Shown: positions 37,251 to 45,157, counted from the first letter of the stretch. The stretch is 64,000 nt of DNA from Proteiniphilum acetatigenes DSM 18083 (GCF_000380985.1 NZ_KB905702.1:1-64000); one strand, 5' to 3'. Notes: generated by a model from the letters alone, not told the origin. Translations and numbers: made by a program.

Positions 37251-37298
37251 GGGCGTTGACGGATTCGAACCGCCGACCCTCTGCTTGTAAGGCAGATT
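37251..37298 (-). tRNA. 3' half of tRNA-Val(UAC): attachment-site scar (attL) of the prophage
   Basis: The minus strand carries the anticodon arm (CTGC, loop with TAC, GCAG), a T-arm with TTCGAAT and the acceptor 3' strand ending ...CGCCCA. The D-arm and the acceptor 5' strand are missing on the right, where unrelated sequence starts. Tyrosine integrases often use the 3' half of a tRNA gene as target and restore the gene at the other end. The orientation predicts the intact tRNA-Val copy to the right, beyond 64000. The host is to the left; the element is to the right. Confidence 0.75.
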
Positions 37299-37365
37299 TT
37301 ATTTTGCCGTATCGAGCTGTTTTATAGCCGCTTATGCGGGACTGGTTTTTTATTTCAAAGATATT

Positions 37366-37512
37366 TCAAAGAGCGGGCGATTTTGTCGCCTTTTTTTGTT
37401 CCGTTTTTTCGTGATGGAGTAGGGCGACTTCCTGTTCCAGGGCGTTCACTTTTTTACTCAATTCTTCGATCTTTTTTCGCTGAAGAGTGATAATTTTGTC
37501 TTTATCTTCCAT
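37366..37512 (-). CDS. Small coiled-coil protein of the lysogeny operon
   Basis: 48 residues from the ATG at 37512 (MEDKDKIITLQRKKIEELSK), essentially one coiled coil with a basic tail. It starts one base after the lipoprotein stop and is the last gene before the attachment site. I recognise no family. Its extension into a longer frame with start at 37605 overlaps the lipoprotein gene and is less likely. Confidence 0.5.
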   Translation of the reverse strand: MEDKDKIITLQRKKIEELSKKVNALEQEVALLHHEKTEQKKATKSPAL

Positions 37513-37513
37513 C

Positions 37514-37867
37514 TTAGTTAATCTTACTGAGCACCCAAACCCCATCTTCATACCCGTAATCCATCGTGAGGGTATTTCTGTTGTTGAAGAATTTACCGGA
37601 TGCATATACGCCGGTTGACTGGATCAGTGTTACATTGTCGCCATCGATAGTGTACCTGACTTCATAATCTATTGAACCGCCGTCAACTTTCACATAAAAA
37701 TGATCTACACATTTTCCGTCCGGCTTGAAGGCAAGCATTCTCCTCACACCATCCTCATTCTCGCCTGAATAGTTCACATAATCAAGCGTTTCCCCGCCAT
37801 CATCTTTAGAGCATGATACAACAATGAGGGGAAACAGAATCAAAAACAGGAAAACAATCCTTTTCAT
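37514..37867 (-). CDS. Prophage-encoded lipoprotein, co-transcribed with the repressor
   Basis: 117 residues; signal peptide and lipobox (FPLIVVSC, Cys19) followed by SKDDGGE. The mature part is a small beta-rich domain (ENEDGVRRMLAFKPDGKCVD, then a run of short strands). Its ATG overlaps the previous stop by one base. A surface or periplasmic lipoprotein made from the repressor operon is expressed in the lysogen, so superinfection exclusion is a reasonable guess; no sequence match to a known exclusion protein is claimed. Confidence 0.65.
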   Translation of the reverse strand: MKRIVFLFLILFPLIVVSCSKDDGGETLDYVNYSGENEDGVRRMLAFKPDGKCVDHFYVKVDGGSIDYEVRYTIDGDNVTLIQSTGVYASGKFFNNRNTLTMDYGYEDGVWVLSKIN

Positions 37868-38388
37868 TATTCGTCTATTTTATTTTGTCTCATTAATCTT
37901 CTGCCTTCAAAATCGCTATTACGGAGCGGAGCTCTGAAGTTCAAATGCCCATATTCCTTTTCATACTCTATCCGGTTTGATTCAACGAGTATAAAGTCCA
38001 GGATCCTGTCAGTATCTTCCGGATTGAATACCTCATCTTTGATTCGATCAATCAATGTCTCATCGAAATAAGCCGGGGCGATACGTGATAAATAACCTTC
38101 TGACAAGCATAGCCATTTCACATGAGCCTGCTGTAAAGCATAAAATATCCTTGTCTTATCTTCGTGCCCGTGCAAATCGAAACCATCATAGCCAAATGTA
38201 CTATCTACCCAATCAACCGACTTCCAGAACATTAGGTTGAAATAATCCCATTTCTCAAAAAGTTCTTTGATGGATATATGTATCGTATGCAGGTCGTTTT
38301 CAAATGTATGTTCACTGAATTTATTAGCAAGTTTTTCGACAAGCGGATAATTCTTTGATTTGGACTTATGAAATTTCAACGTGAACAT
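37867..38388 (-). CDS. Hypothetical protein of the lysogeny operon
   Basis: 173 residues, mostly helical and acidic/aromatic (FEKWDYFNLMFWKSVDWVDS). No signal peptide or membrane segment is seen. It lies 38 bases after the repressor stop and overlaps the lipoprotein start by one base, so it is part of the same transcript. I do not recognise it. Confidence 0.6.
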   Translation of the reverse strand: MFTLKFHKSKSKNYPLVEKLANKFSEHTFENDLHTIHISIKELFEKWDYFNLMFWKSVDWVDSTFGYDGFDLHGHEDKTRIFYALQQAHVKWLCLSEGYLSRIAPAYFDETLIDRIKDEVFNPEDTDRILDFILVESNRIEYEKEYGHLNFRAPLRNSDFEGRRLMRQNKIDE

Positions 38389-38426
38389 ACATCTTTATTT
38401 ATATAAAGGCCTCTTAACTCCGAAAA

Positions 38427-38774
38427 CTAACTTACATCTGCACATGCAGCATCCTCCCCGGGGGCAACACTTTTTTCCCCTTGTTCAATTTGAACTTTTA
38501 GCCTTTCATTTTCCCTAATCAACTCCTCAATCTTATCATCCCTTTCTTTCAGATAATTTATTATCTGGGATGTTTCATTTGAGATATTATCAAAAAAGAT
38601 GCTGGGAGAGACATCGAGAGTTTCAGCAATAGAAACTAATGTTTCTATTTTGGTCGAATTATTTCTAATGAGTTTATTTAACGCCTGATAGCTAATACCG
38701 GCGCGCTCTGCAAGAACCCCGAGCTGTATTCCCTTTTCCCTTGCCAGGACTTCGATTTTGCTCAAATCGACCAT
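38427..38774 (-). CDS. Prophage C1-like XRE repressor
   Basis: 115 residues. HTH in the first ~60 residues (KGIQLGVLAERAGISYQALN, then KLIRNNSTKIETLVSIAETL), then a coiled coil (LKERDDKIEELIRENERLKV). It is divergent from the early genes, the standard immunity arrangement. It lacks an S24 peptidase domain, so induction would not be by RecA-stimulated self-cleavage; the KilA-N antirepressor or the S24-type UmuD could be involved (inference). A palindrome at 38809-38826 is its probable operator. Confidence 0.85.
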   Translation of the reverse strand: MVDLSKIEVLAREKGIQLGVLAERAGISYQALNKLIRNNSTKIETLVSIAETLDVSPSIFFDNISNETSQIINYLKERDDKIEELIRENERLKVQIEQGEKSVAPGEDAACADVS

Positions 38775-38808
38775 ATTAATATTATTTAACTACAAAATAT
38801 CAACTAAA

Positions 38809-38841
38809 AGTTTCATATCAGAAACTAATAGTATATATTTG
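38809..38841 (+). promoter_or_regulatory. Early promoter with overlapping repressor operator
   Basis: A palindrome AGTTTC-N6-GAAACT lies at 38809-38826, and a TATATTTG -7 box at 38834-38841 follows on the plus strand, with the palindrome at the position of the -33 element. Repressor binding there would block early transcription. The divergent repressor promoter must also lie in this 245-base gap. Confidence 0.6.
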
Positions 38842-38904
38842 CAACATCAAAAGTTTTAAAAACGCAAATGCGTGGATGAAACAGAGATATTAATACACTG
38901 AATA

Positions 38905-38949
38905 AGAGGGTGGTATCACCGACGGCAAATCAATAGATAGCCACCCTCT
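38905..38949 (+). promoter_or_regulatory. Leader hairpin of the early operon
   Basis: AGAGGGTGG (38905-38913) and CCACCCTCT (38941-38949) form a perfect 9-base-pair stem around a 27-base loop in the untranslated leader before the first early gene. There is no T-run directly after it. It may protect the RNA or act as an attenuator or antitermination site. Confidence 0.45.
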
Positions 38950-38955
38950 ACTTTC

Positions 38956-39011
38956 AATAACTATTTAAAACAGAAACAACTAATTACAATCAGTCGTAAC
39001 TATTTAAAACA
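38956..39011 (+). repeat. Two copies of the phage leader motif TAACTATTTAAAACA
   Basis: Copy 1 is at 38956-38972 (with AA before it) and copy 2 at 38997-39011. Copy 2 ends 8 bases before the ATG at 39020. Further copies lie at 40416-40430, 41358-41372 (one change), 42564-42578, 61347-61362 (one extra T) and, inverted, 62515-62531. See the findings. Confidence 0.75.
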
Positions 39012-39019
39012 TTGCAAAG

Positions 39020-39295
39020 ATGGACAAAAAAAACAAGAAACACAAGATTGAAAAGAGCAATCTTGCAAATTTACCACTCAAAGAGTATTACGCTACTCTT
39101 CCCGCCGCTTCTCGAAAAATACCCAAATCACCACGAGATGAATTTATGGCCGAGATTATGGCTGTGACCGGACGTTCGCACTGGGCGGTGCGCCAATGGT
39201 GTTTAGGGAACATAGTACCACCGCTTCACGTGCAGGATAAAATGGCAGATCACTTTGGGACTACCCCCGAAACTCTTTTCCCGAAGGCCGTATGA
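39020..39295 (+). CDS. Cro-like early DNA-binding protein
   Basis: 91 residues, basic start (MDKKNKKHKIEKSNLANLPL) and a helix-turn-helix-like C-terminal half (MAVTGRSHWAVRQWCLGNIV). First gene of the rightward early operon, opposite the repressor. Its stop overlaps the next ATG by 4 bases. Probably a Cro-type switch protein; the exact family is not recognised. Confidence 0.6.
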   Translation: MDKKNKKHKIEKSNLANLPLKEYYATLPAASRKIPKSPRDEFMAEIMAVTGRSHWAVRQWCLGNIVPPLHVQDKMADHFGTTPETLFPKAV

Positions 39296-39849
39296 AAAAC
39301 AAGGAATTCTACATCACGCCTACCGGCGGCATAATGATCCATGACGATAACGGAGTGCACGAACTCACGCAAAAGGATCGTGAGTTCATTTCCAAAATGA
39401 TGGTAAGGATCGGTGACTTCTATCCAGAGGCGCTTTCCGCTCTATCAAAGGAATATGACTGTCGCCGCTTCAATGTGCCCTACTATGAATATTCGATTGT
39501 AAGCCGGTTTATCCGGTGCAATTGGGGCCGCTATGACAGCGTGATTGATGTCGATCAATTCGGTTACTTCAATTTCGAAGAAGTTGAATGCCCGTTGCGT
39601 GGTTCAGGTGACTGCAAACTTGACGGCATAGTATGCCGGCCGAAATTCAACTCGAAGTTGTCGGATCGTGAACTCGAAGTAATGCGCAATTACTACGATA
39701 ATTTGACCGCCGAACAGGTAGCGGACAGGATGTGCATTTCGATTGAAACGGTGCGTACCCACAAGCGCAACGCTTTCAAACGGACCGGTACCCGGTCACT
39801 CGCTGAATTCTTTCTCTATGCAAAGAACAATAACCTATTTAATGACTGA
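39292..39849 (+). CDS. LuxR-type HTH regulator with N-terminal Cys-rich segment
   Basis: 185 residues. The C-terminal ~60 residues are a LuxR/GerE HTH (KLSDRELEVMRNYYDNLTAE, QVADRMCISIETVRTHKRNA). Upstream is a Cys cluster (ECPLRGSGDCKLDGIVC) that could bind metal. It follows the Cro-like gene with a 4-base overlap and is probably a phage early or delayed-early transcription activator. Confidence 0.75.
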   Translation: MKNKEFYITPTGGIMIHDDNGVHELTQKDREFISKMMVRIGDFYPEALSALSKEYDCRRFNVPYYEYSIVSRFIRCNWGRYDSVIDVDQFGYFNFEEVECPLRGSGDCKLDGIVCRPKFNSKLSDRELEVMRNYYDNLTAEQVADRMCISIETVRTHKRNAFKRTGTRSLAEFFLYAKNNNLFND

Positions 39850-40024
39850 CAACATGAAGATAGTAGTAACAAAAGCAGTATGCGAACTTATCAATGGCGA
39901 CCGTAAAGTAATCAACGATAAAGTTGTCGTGGCAACCGACCTCGAAAGTTACAGGAAGCAGATATTCAAGGTTACGCCCAATTGCCGGACTGTTCGCTTC
40001 ACCTACGAAGAATTACCCGATTAA
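39842..40024 (+). CDS. Small hypothetical early phage protein
   Basis: 60 residues from ATG 39842 (MTDNMKIVVTKAVCELINGD); ATG 39854 is also possible. It overlaps the LuxR-type stop. It looks like a small alpha/beta domain with no recognised family. Confidence 0.5.
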   Translation: MTDNMKIVVTKAVCELINGDRKVINDKVVVATDLESYRKQIFKVTPNCRTVRFTYEELPD

Positions 40025-40126
40025 CAACTCCAATAATTAACAACAGCCCGGCCAAAGCGTTGGCGGGTGTTAAGCAACATAAAATCCAACTCGCTTTATA
40101 AACTCGAATATTAACCGTTGTGGATT

Positions 40127-40414
40127 ATGGAAGATAGAATAATCGAAACAATCGTATCGAAATCAATTGAGATAGGGGTGTTCAATACCCTCAACCGGTT
40201 AGGCATCACCCACGAAATTGTAACGGAATCACAGGCGAAAAAACAATACGGAAAACGCCTGATAGATCAATGGCGCCGCAAACGCTGGATCGTCGGTTAT
40301 CCGACAGGGAACCCGAAACGCGGCAAAGTGTATTTCAAACGCACTGAATTAGAAACTGCAAGCCGGATGCTCGATATACAAAACATCATACCGGCAAATA
40401 AAATATTCAAATAA
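40127..40414 (+). CDS. Small DNA-binding-like early phage protein
   Basis: 95 residues from ATG 40127. The middle TESQAKKQYGKRLIDQWRRK and GYPTGNPKRGKVYFKRTELE resemble an excisionase or MerR-like winged helix with a basic wing. It might be an excisionase or a regulator; no integrase is nearby to decide. Confidence 0.5.
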   Translation: MEDRIIETIVSKSIEIGVFNTLNRLGITHEIVTESQAKKQYGKRLIDQWRRKRWIVGYPTGNPKRGKVYFKRTELETASRMLDIQNIIPANKIFK

Positions 40415-40415
40415 C

Positions 40416-40430
40416 TAACTATTTAAAACA
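40416..40430 (+). repeat. Phage leader motif, copy 3
   Basis: TAACTATTTAAAACA, ending 9 bases before an ATG at 40440. Confidence 0.7.
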
Positions 40431-40439
40431 AGGCAATTT

Positions 40440-40568
40440 ATGAAATCTCCATTTTATAAGATTTTTCATATTCTCAATACAACTGTGGTTATTAGTAGCT
40501 ATGGCATTTGCGCCGTATGCAGGCAAAGAGTATTATTTAAAATTCAATTAAAACGGACAACAAAATGA
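40440..40568 (+). CDS. Possible 42-residue phage peptide
   Basis: ATG 40440 to TGA 40566-40568 (MKSPFYKIFHILNTTVVISS). A short hydrophobic stretch is followed by a basic tail. The stop overlaps the next ATG. Supported mainly by its position 9 bases after a leader motif. Confidence 0.35.
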   Translation: MKSPFYKIFHILNTTVVISSYGICAVCRQRVLFKIQLKRTTK

Positions 40569-40849
40569 AAACAATCAGAGCAATTTTCACAAAAGAAAAA
40601 CAAGCCGAGCCAACCGGCCGGGCGTATTCATTCAATACCGAATTGGATGTACAGGTCGGCGATCTTATAGCATCAAACGACTACAAAGGGAAATATCTAC
40701 AGGTAGTCAAGATCGAGGATGATGTTTACCATCACTTTTCTTTCAAGAATGGTGAATTGAGAAAATCTCCGGGATTGGGTTACGGACAAATCAAAACTTT
40801 GACCGATGCGGTGATTACGGAAGTTGAGCCTGAATTTGACGGTTTTTAA
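40565..40849 (+). CDS. Hypothetical early phage protein
   Basis: 94 residues (MKTIRAIFTKEKQAEPTGRA). Looks like a small beta-rich domain (VGDLIASNDYKGKYLQVVKI). No family recognised; operon member between regulators and the recombination genes. Confidence 0.5.
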   Translation: MKTIRAIFTKEKQAEPTGRAYSFNTELDVQVGDLIASNDYKGKYLQVVKIEDDVYHHFSFKNGELRKSPGLGYGQIKTLTDAVITEVEPEFDGF

Positions 40850-40860
40850 AATTCAAAGCG

Positions 40861-41193
40861 ATGAAAGAATTCAAAGGAGCAAAAGGGCCGTGGAAACTCG
40901 AATCATCATTCGTGGGCTCAGAGATAATAAATGTGCGATCATCTGATGACATGCCGGTGTGCAGTGCTTATGGCTGCGGAGGGCGTCATTATGACATTGA
41001 TGCCGCAACCCGCAATGCTCAACTTATATCTGCCGCACCTGAAATATTTGAGTCCTTGCAGGAATTTGTATCGAGAGATGAGAAGAGGCTGCAGAGAGCG
41101 GCAAAATGGTTTCTTCCCAAGCGATGGTTCAGGAAAACGTATGCTGCTGTCGAGAAAGGCCGGAAAGCGATCAATAAAGCATTACAGCCATGA
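40861..41193 (+). CDS. Hypothetical phage protein with a common 'SAAPEIFESLQ' motif
   Basis: 110 residues. GPWKLESSFVGSEIINVRSS and NAQLISAAPEIFESLQEFVS resemble widespread small phage proteins of unknown role in which a W-rich start precedes an AAPELLEAL-like helix. A basic helical tail ends it. Its stop overlaps the next small gene. Confidence 0.55.
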   Translation: MKEFKGAKGPWKLESSFVGSEIINVRSSDDMPVCSAYGCGGRHYDIDAATRNAQLISAAPEIFESLQEFVSRDEKRLQRAAKWFLPKRWFRKTYAAVEKGRKAINKALQP

Positions 41194-41345
41194 AAAAGAT
41201 CATTGATAAATGGTATGCCTTCACCGATAAGCTATTCGAGGAAAAGGCCAATAACATCATCTGTGTCGCTCTGCTTATTGTGGCATTGGCACTGATAGCG
41301 ATACAGGCAATCAGAGGTATCGGTTACATACTAATCGCAAATTAA
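41190..41345 (+). CDS. Small membrane protein of the early operon
   Basis: 51 residues (MKKIIDKWYAFTDKLFEEKA) with one membrane segment (IICVALLIVALALIAIQAI). It overlaps the upstream stop by ATGA. Family unknown. Confidence 0.5.
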   Translation: MKKIIDKWYAFTDKLFEEKANNIICVALLIVALALIAIQAIRGIGYILIAN

Positions 41346-41357
41346 ATCACATTTCAA

Positions 41358-41372
41358 TAACTATTTAGAACA
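41358..41372 (+). repeat. Phage leader motif, copy 4 (one base changed)
   Basis: TAACTATTTAGAACA, ending 8 bases before the recT ATG at 41381. Confidence 0.7.
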
Positions 41373-41380
41373 AAACAATT

Positions 41381-42331
41381 ATGAGTACAGCAATTCAAAT
41401 CAGGGTTGAAGAAATCAACGCCCTGGAACCGGCGAAAATCGTCGAAAGCCCAAAAGTTGAACAGAAGTTCATTCAAATGTACAATGCCATCCATGGTACC
41501 GACAAAGGTGTTCAGATGTACCAGAAAGAAGTTTTCAATTTCCAAAAAGTTTTACAGGAAAATCCGGCTTTACAGGAATGCAGCAAGATGAGCCTTTATG
41601 GCTGTTTTTTGGACATGGCAGTTAACGGTTTGTCACTTGATCCGACCGGCAGGCCCCATTGCTACCTGATACCCCGCAGCACGAAAACAGGATACAAGGA
41701 TGAAAAAGGTAATGACATCTATGAGAAACGGGCATCCGTCTCCGTAACCGGTTATGGAGAATTAGTAATGAGAATGAGAGCCGGGCAAATCAAATATGCG
41801 GATAATCCGGTGGTAGTATACGAAGGAGATGTTTTCTCTATCAACCTCGATCAAGGGATCAAAAAAATAACCTATTCGGCTGCCATTCCCCGTAAATCAA
41901 ACAAGATCGTTGGCGCTTTCATCCGAATTGTCAGGAATGACGGTTCAGAAGATTATCAGTGGCTTTTGGAAGGCGATATCGACCGCCTGAAAGGCTTTAG
42001 TGAACGGGCGAATAGCTACTGGGATAAGAATGCCCGTAAGCGTGTTATCGGCAAAGCAAATGAGCTGTATTCGTCTAACGGCGGGCAAATAGATCCTGGC
42101 TTTCTCGAAAACAAAATGATAAAACATGCTTTTGATGCATATCCGAAAGTGAAAATCGGGAAATTCACGAATATGCAATCGTTAGAAGAACCGGAACAAG
42201 AAATTGATTACGGTATCGAAGAGGGGGAAGCGGAAGTAATCAATAACGGGTTCGATGAACCGGAAACGGTACAACAACCTGAAATAGTTCAACCGGCCGT
42301 TACGGTCGAAGATGAGGATGAGGGATGGTGA
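41381..42331 (+). CDS. recT: RecT-family single-strand annealing protein
   Basis: 316 residues. The RecT core is evident: MSLYGCFLDMAVNGLSLDPT, RPHCYLIPRSTKTGYKDEKG, SVTGYGELVMRMRAGQIKYA. The acidic C-terminal tail (about residues 255-316) is typical. It anneals complementary single strands produced by a partner exonuclease, here probably the gene at 43804. Two genes lie between them. Confidence 0.9.
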   Translation: MSTAIQIRVEEINALEPAKIVESPKVEQKFIQMYNAIHGTDKGVQMYQKEVFNFQKVLQENPALQECSKMSLYGCFLDMAVNGLSLDPTGRPHCYLIPRSTKTGYKDEKGNDIYEKRASVSVTGYGELVMRMRAGQIKYADNPVVVYEGDVFSINLDQGIKKITYSAAIPRKSNKIVGAFIRIVRNDGSEDYQWLLEGDIDRLKGFSERANSYWDKNARKRVIGKANELYSSNGGQIDPGFLENKMIKHAFDAYPKVKIGKFTNMQSLEEPEQEIDYGIEEGEAEVINNGFDEPETVQQPEIVQPAVTVEDEDEGW

Positions 42332-42332
42332 T

Positions 42333-42566
42333 ATGGCAACAGTAAATATTGACATAGATGATTATCTCGACGAAGCCGGTACGGACGAACTCGTATGGGA
42401 ATTGAAGAGACGGGCAAAGAGGGAAAATAAGTCGCTCAGGAAGATGTTCAGCGATGCCCAATTGCCGGTAGGTGATACAAAAGAAATTATCTGCGATTTA
42501 CTCGGATTGAATTATTTAGCATCGAAAGATGACATCATCATCGAACTGATAAAGAAACTGAACTAA
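42333..42566 (+). CDS. Small hypothetical phage protein
   Basis: 77 residues from ATG 42333, just after the recT stop (MATVNIDIDDYLDEAGTDEL). Helical and charged. Proteins of this type accompany phage recombination genes in this phylum, but I do not know the function. Confidence 0.55.
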   Translation: MATVNIDIDDYLDEAGTDELVWELKRRAKRENKSLRKMFSDAQLPVGDTKEIICDLLGLNYLASKDDIIIELIKKLN

Positions 42567-42578
42567 CTATTTAAAACA
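42564..42578 (+). repeat. Phage leader motif, copy 5
   Basis: TAACTATTTAAAACA, exact, ending 7 bases before the ATG at 42586. Confidence 0.7.
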
Positions 42579-42585
42579 TCAACAA

Positions 42586-43803
42586 ATGACAACACAGACA
42601 ACCAATCTACCTATCAAGGTAGAAGAATTTACAAACATCATCCAGAATGCGCCCGGCATTCTGCAGAGGAATCAAAAATCAGTCACGAACTGCAATAAAG
42701 CGGGAAAAACATTGCTCGATACCATCGAAGGGAATGGAGAAATCGATAATGACGAGTTGGACGATAAAGTGGCTGAATATATTCGATTGTCGAAAGTGAC
42801 AGTAAATAATATGAACGAACGCCGTTCACCGATTACACAGTTGCTTACAAAAATCGCAAAAGAGTTTACCTCTTTGGAAAACGAAATAAACCCGGAGAAC
42901 AAAAATTCCATTGCCTCAAAATTGCAGGTTTTCCGCAATAAATATGCCGCAAAGAAACTGGCCGAACAGAAGGCACGTGAAGAGACTGAAAGGAAGCGTC
43001 AGGCTGCTGAAAATGAAAAGAGCGAATACCGTGCGGACCTGGCTTTATCAATGCAGAAATATTATTCTTCCTATTTCGAAGATAAAGCAGTCGAATTGTC
43101 AAACCTCTTCGCCGGCCTGACGCTTGAAAACTTTGACGTTGATTCCCAAAAGGTAGCCGATTTTCCTACCGAATACAATGCCGGTGAACACTTCAAAGGA
43201 TTTAAGGATGGTTTCCGTTTCGTGTATCTCGAAAAACCGGACATCGACAAAATCAAGGTTGAGGTTGTGCCACCCTTCATGAAAGAATGTGAGAAAAAGT
43301 TTCGGGACGATATACAGTCGATGAAAGATGATTTCATATTACTACTCCCATCGAAACGAAAGGATCTCGAGCGTATCGCAGAGCTGAAAAAAAAGGATAC
43401 GGAAGCGGCAGCGCTTGCAGAGGCCCAGGCAAGGATCCGTGAAGCGGAAGAAAATCAGAAGCGTGAAGCGGAACGAAAGGCCAAAGAGCAGGAAGAAAAA
43501 CTAAAACTTGAGGCTCAAGCTTCACAGGCTGATATTTTCAACTCGTTCAATCAAACAGCGGCAGCCGCCCCGACATCAATACCTGATGCCAAAGTAACGA
43601 AGAAAATCAAAGTAAACAATGCGAAAGGTTTTCTCGAAGTGTACCAGATGTGGTTTATCGGTGAAGGTGCAACCCTGTCTATTGAAGAACTCGAAAAAGT
43701 GCATAAGAAAATGCTCACTTTCTGCGAAAAGAAAGCGAACAAGGATAGTGAGTTTATCAAATCCGCTTTTGTTGAGTATGTTGACGAAGTAAAGGCAAAG
43801 TAA
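42586..43803 (+). CDS. Coiled-coil phage protein between recT and the exonuclease
   Basis: 405 residues. A DUF1351-like feel: N-terminal helical repeats (KVEEFTNIIQNAPGILQRNQ) then long coiled coils (AAKKLAEQKAREETERKRQA, AEAQARIREAEENQKREAER). A globular Trp-containing C-terminus (FLEVYQMWFIGEGATLSIEE) follows. It directly abuts the exonuclease start. It may be a scaffold or nucleoprotein partner of the recombination pair; this is inferred from position only. Confidence 0.55.
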   Translation: MTTQTTNLPIKVEEFTNIIQNAPGILQRNQKSVTNCNKAGKTLLDTIEGNGEIDNDELDDKVAEYIRLSKVTVNNMNERRSPITQLLTKIAKEFTSLENEINPENKNSIASKLQVFRNKYAAKKLAEQKAREETERKRQAAENEKSEYRADLALSMQKYYSSYFEDKAVELSNLFAGLTLENFDVDSQKVADFPTEYNAGEHFKGFKDGFRFVYLEKPDIDKIKVEVVPPFMKECEKKFRDDIQSMKDDFILLLPSKRKDLERIAELKKKDTEAAALAEAQARIREAEENQKREAERKAKEQEEKLKLEAQASQADIFNSFNQTAAAAPTSIPDAKVTKKIKVNNAKGFLEVYQMWFIGEGATLSIEELEKVHKKMLTFCEKKANKDSEFIKSAFVEYVDEVKAK

Positions 43804-44460
43804 ATGGCTAATCCGGACACATATTTCAATCGAAAAGAAGTTAGCAATTCGGATTTAACCGAGCTGAAAAATCTCCTTTATCCCCGGACACAATACGGGG
43901 ATAAGGAGAAAGCTTTCAAATTCGGAACGCTGATCGATGCCATCATTACAGAACCGGACCGGGTTGATTTCTACAAGCTGACGGTTGATGATGTTTTGTA
44001 CCTGAAAGAAGATTTTGACCTCGCAATTGAAATGCGTAAATCCCTGATTGCGGAATCTCGTAAAGACACATTTCTGGCGAACGTATTGAAGCATGCGTCA
44101 ACGCAAACCGTGAGCATCCGGCAAAATCAGCCATTCGATTATTGCGGTTTTGAGTTTACTCTCGACACTCGATGTAAATGGGATTTCTGGCTTTCGTCTG
44201 TGAATTTCGGCGGTGATCTGAAATCGACTTTCGCGGAATCACAAAAGCAATTTGAAGAGGCGATTGATTTCTTTGACTGGGATCGCTCCAGGGCGTGGTA
44301 CATGGATATAATAGGTAGTGACCGGGATTTCATCTATGCCATCTCGAAAAAGAATTGCAAGGTGTTCAAATATTTTATTCAGCGGGGTGATAAAACCTAT
44401 GAAAAAGGTAAAGAGAAATATCTCGACCTCGCATTCAAGTATTGGCAATTAATAGTTTGA
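43804..44460 (+). CDS. PD-(D/E)XK exonuclease, probable partner of RecT
   Basis: 218 residues. A RecE/Cas4-like nuclease pattern is visible: KFGTLIDAII (residues 39-48), an acidic residue in RCKWDF (Asp127), the catalytic D-x-K in GGDLKST (Asp138, Lys140) and a RAWYM motif near 163-167. It should resect double-stranded ends to load RecT. The ATG follows the previous stop directly. The family was assigned from these motifs, not by a search. Confidence 0.75.
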   Translation: MANPDTYFNRKEVSNSDLTELKNLLYPRTQYGDKEKAFKFGTLIDAIITEPDRVDFYKLTVDDVLYLKEDFDLAIEMRKSLIAESRKDTFLANVLKHASTQTVSIRQNQPFDYCGFEFTLDTRCKWDFWLSSVNFGGDLKSTFAESQKQFEEAIDFFDWDRSRAWYMDIIGSDRDFIYAISKKNCKVFKYFIQRGDKTYEKGKEKYLDLAFKYWQLIV

Positions 44461-44465
44461 AAATT

Positions 44466-44744
44466 ATGGATAAAGAGATATTGGAGAGAGCTATCGACAT
44501 TAACCGGAAGATTGTCGAATTAACGAATGACAAGGATTATTTTCAGCGAGAATTAGAATTACTGAGTGATCGGGATATCGAAAACGCCGTGGTGGCTTAC
44601 GATTATATATCGCAAAAAAGCAAGTACACTCAAGAAATTACGCTCGACGGACACGAGAAATACACCATCATAGTGATCGATGCTATCATATCCGAACTGA
44701 ACGAGAAAATTAAAGACTTAGAAGAACAATTTGCAGCCTTATGA
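44466..44744 (+). CDS. Hypothetical phage protein, coiled coil
   Basis: 92 residues from ATG 44466 (MDKEILERAIDINRKIVELT). Two helical segments; ends with IISELNEKIKDLEEQFAAL. The stop overlaps the next start by 4 bases. Unknown function. Confidence 0.5.
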   Translation: MDKEILERAIDINRKIVELTNDKDYFQRELELLSDRDIENAVVAYDYISQKSKYTQEITLDGHEKYTIIVIDAIISELNEKIKDLEEQFAAL

Positions 44745-45157
44745 ACCTCGACATCGCAACACCCGAACAAATCATCAAGGAATTGACGGAAATAGACAGT
44801 TTCCTTAATATCACGTGCAGCGAGCAAATTGAGGAAGTTGTAAATCGGGGAAACGATTTAGCGGTCTATATCGCCCGATCAGGAAAATTATTGGCCGATT
44901 CAAAATACCATCTGAATGAAAAGATGAAAGATGAAATATTCGAGACAATCAAAGAGGCGGGCAAACAGGCAAAAGCCACATCGACGGCTGTAAATGGAAT
45001 TATCAAGTCATTGTGCAAAAAGGAGCAATACATGGTCGATTGGTGTGAGCGTGTCAATCGATCCGCCACACATCAATTAGATTGGGCTCGCACATTGATC
45101 AGTAAGGCAAAAGAGGAGATGCGGATTTCAGGAAGTTATCAAAATTCAGGATTTTAG
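44741..45157 (+). CDS. Hypothetical phage protein
   Basis: 138 residues, all-helical (LAVYIARSGKLLADSKYHLN). A similar organisation occurs in phage proteins that follow recombination genes, but I do not recognise it. Basic C-terminus. Confidence 0.5.
   Translation: MNLDIATPEQIIKELTEIDSFLNITCSEQIEEVVNRGNDLAVYIARSGKLLADSKYHLNEKMKDEIFETIKEAGKQAKATSTAVNGIIKSLCKKEQYMVDWCERVNRSATHQLDWARTLISKAKEEMRISGSYQNSGF

Noticed and set aside
37366-38388. Integrase gene next to the attachment site
   Set aside because: None of the frames here carry the tyrosine-recombinase R-H-R-Y pattern or the length of an integrase; the genes are a coiled coil, a lipoprotein and an unknown protein.
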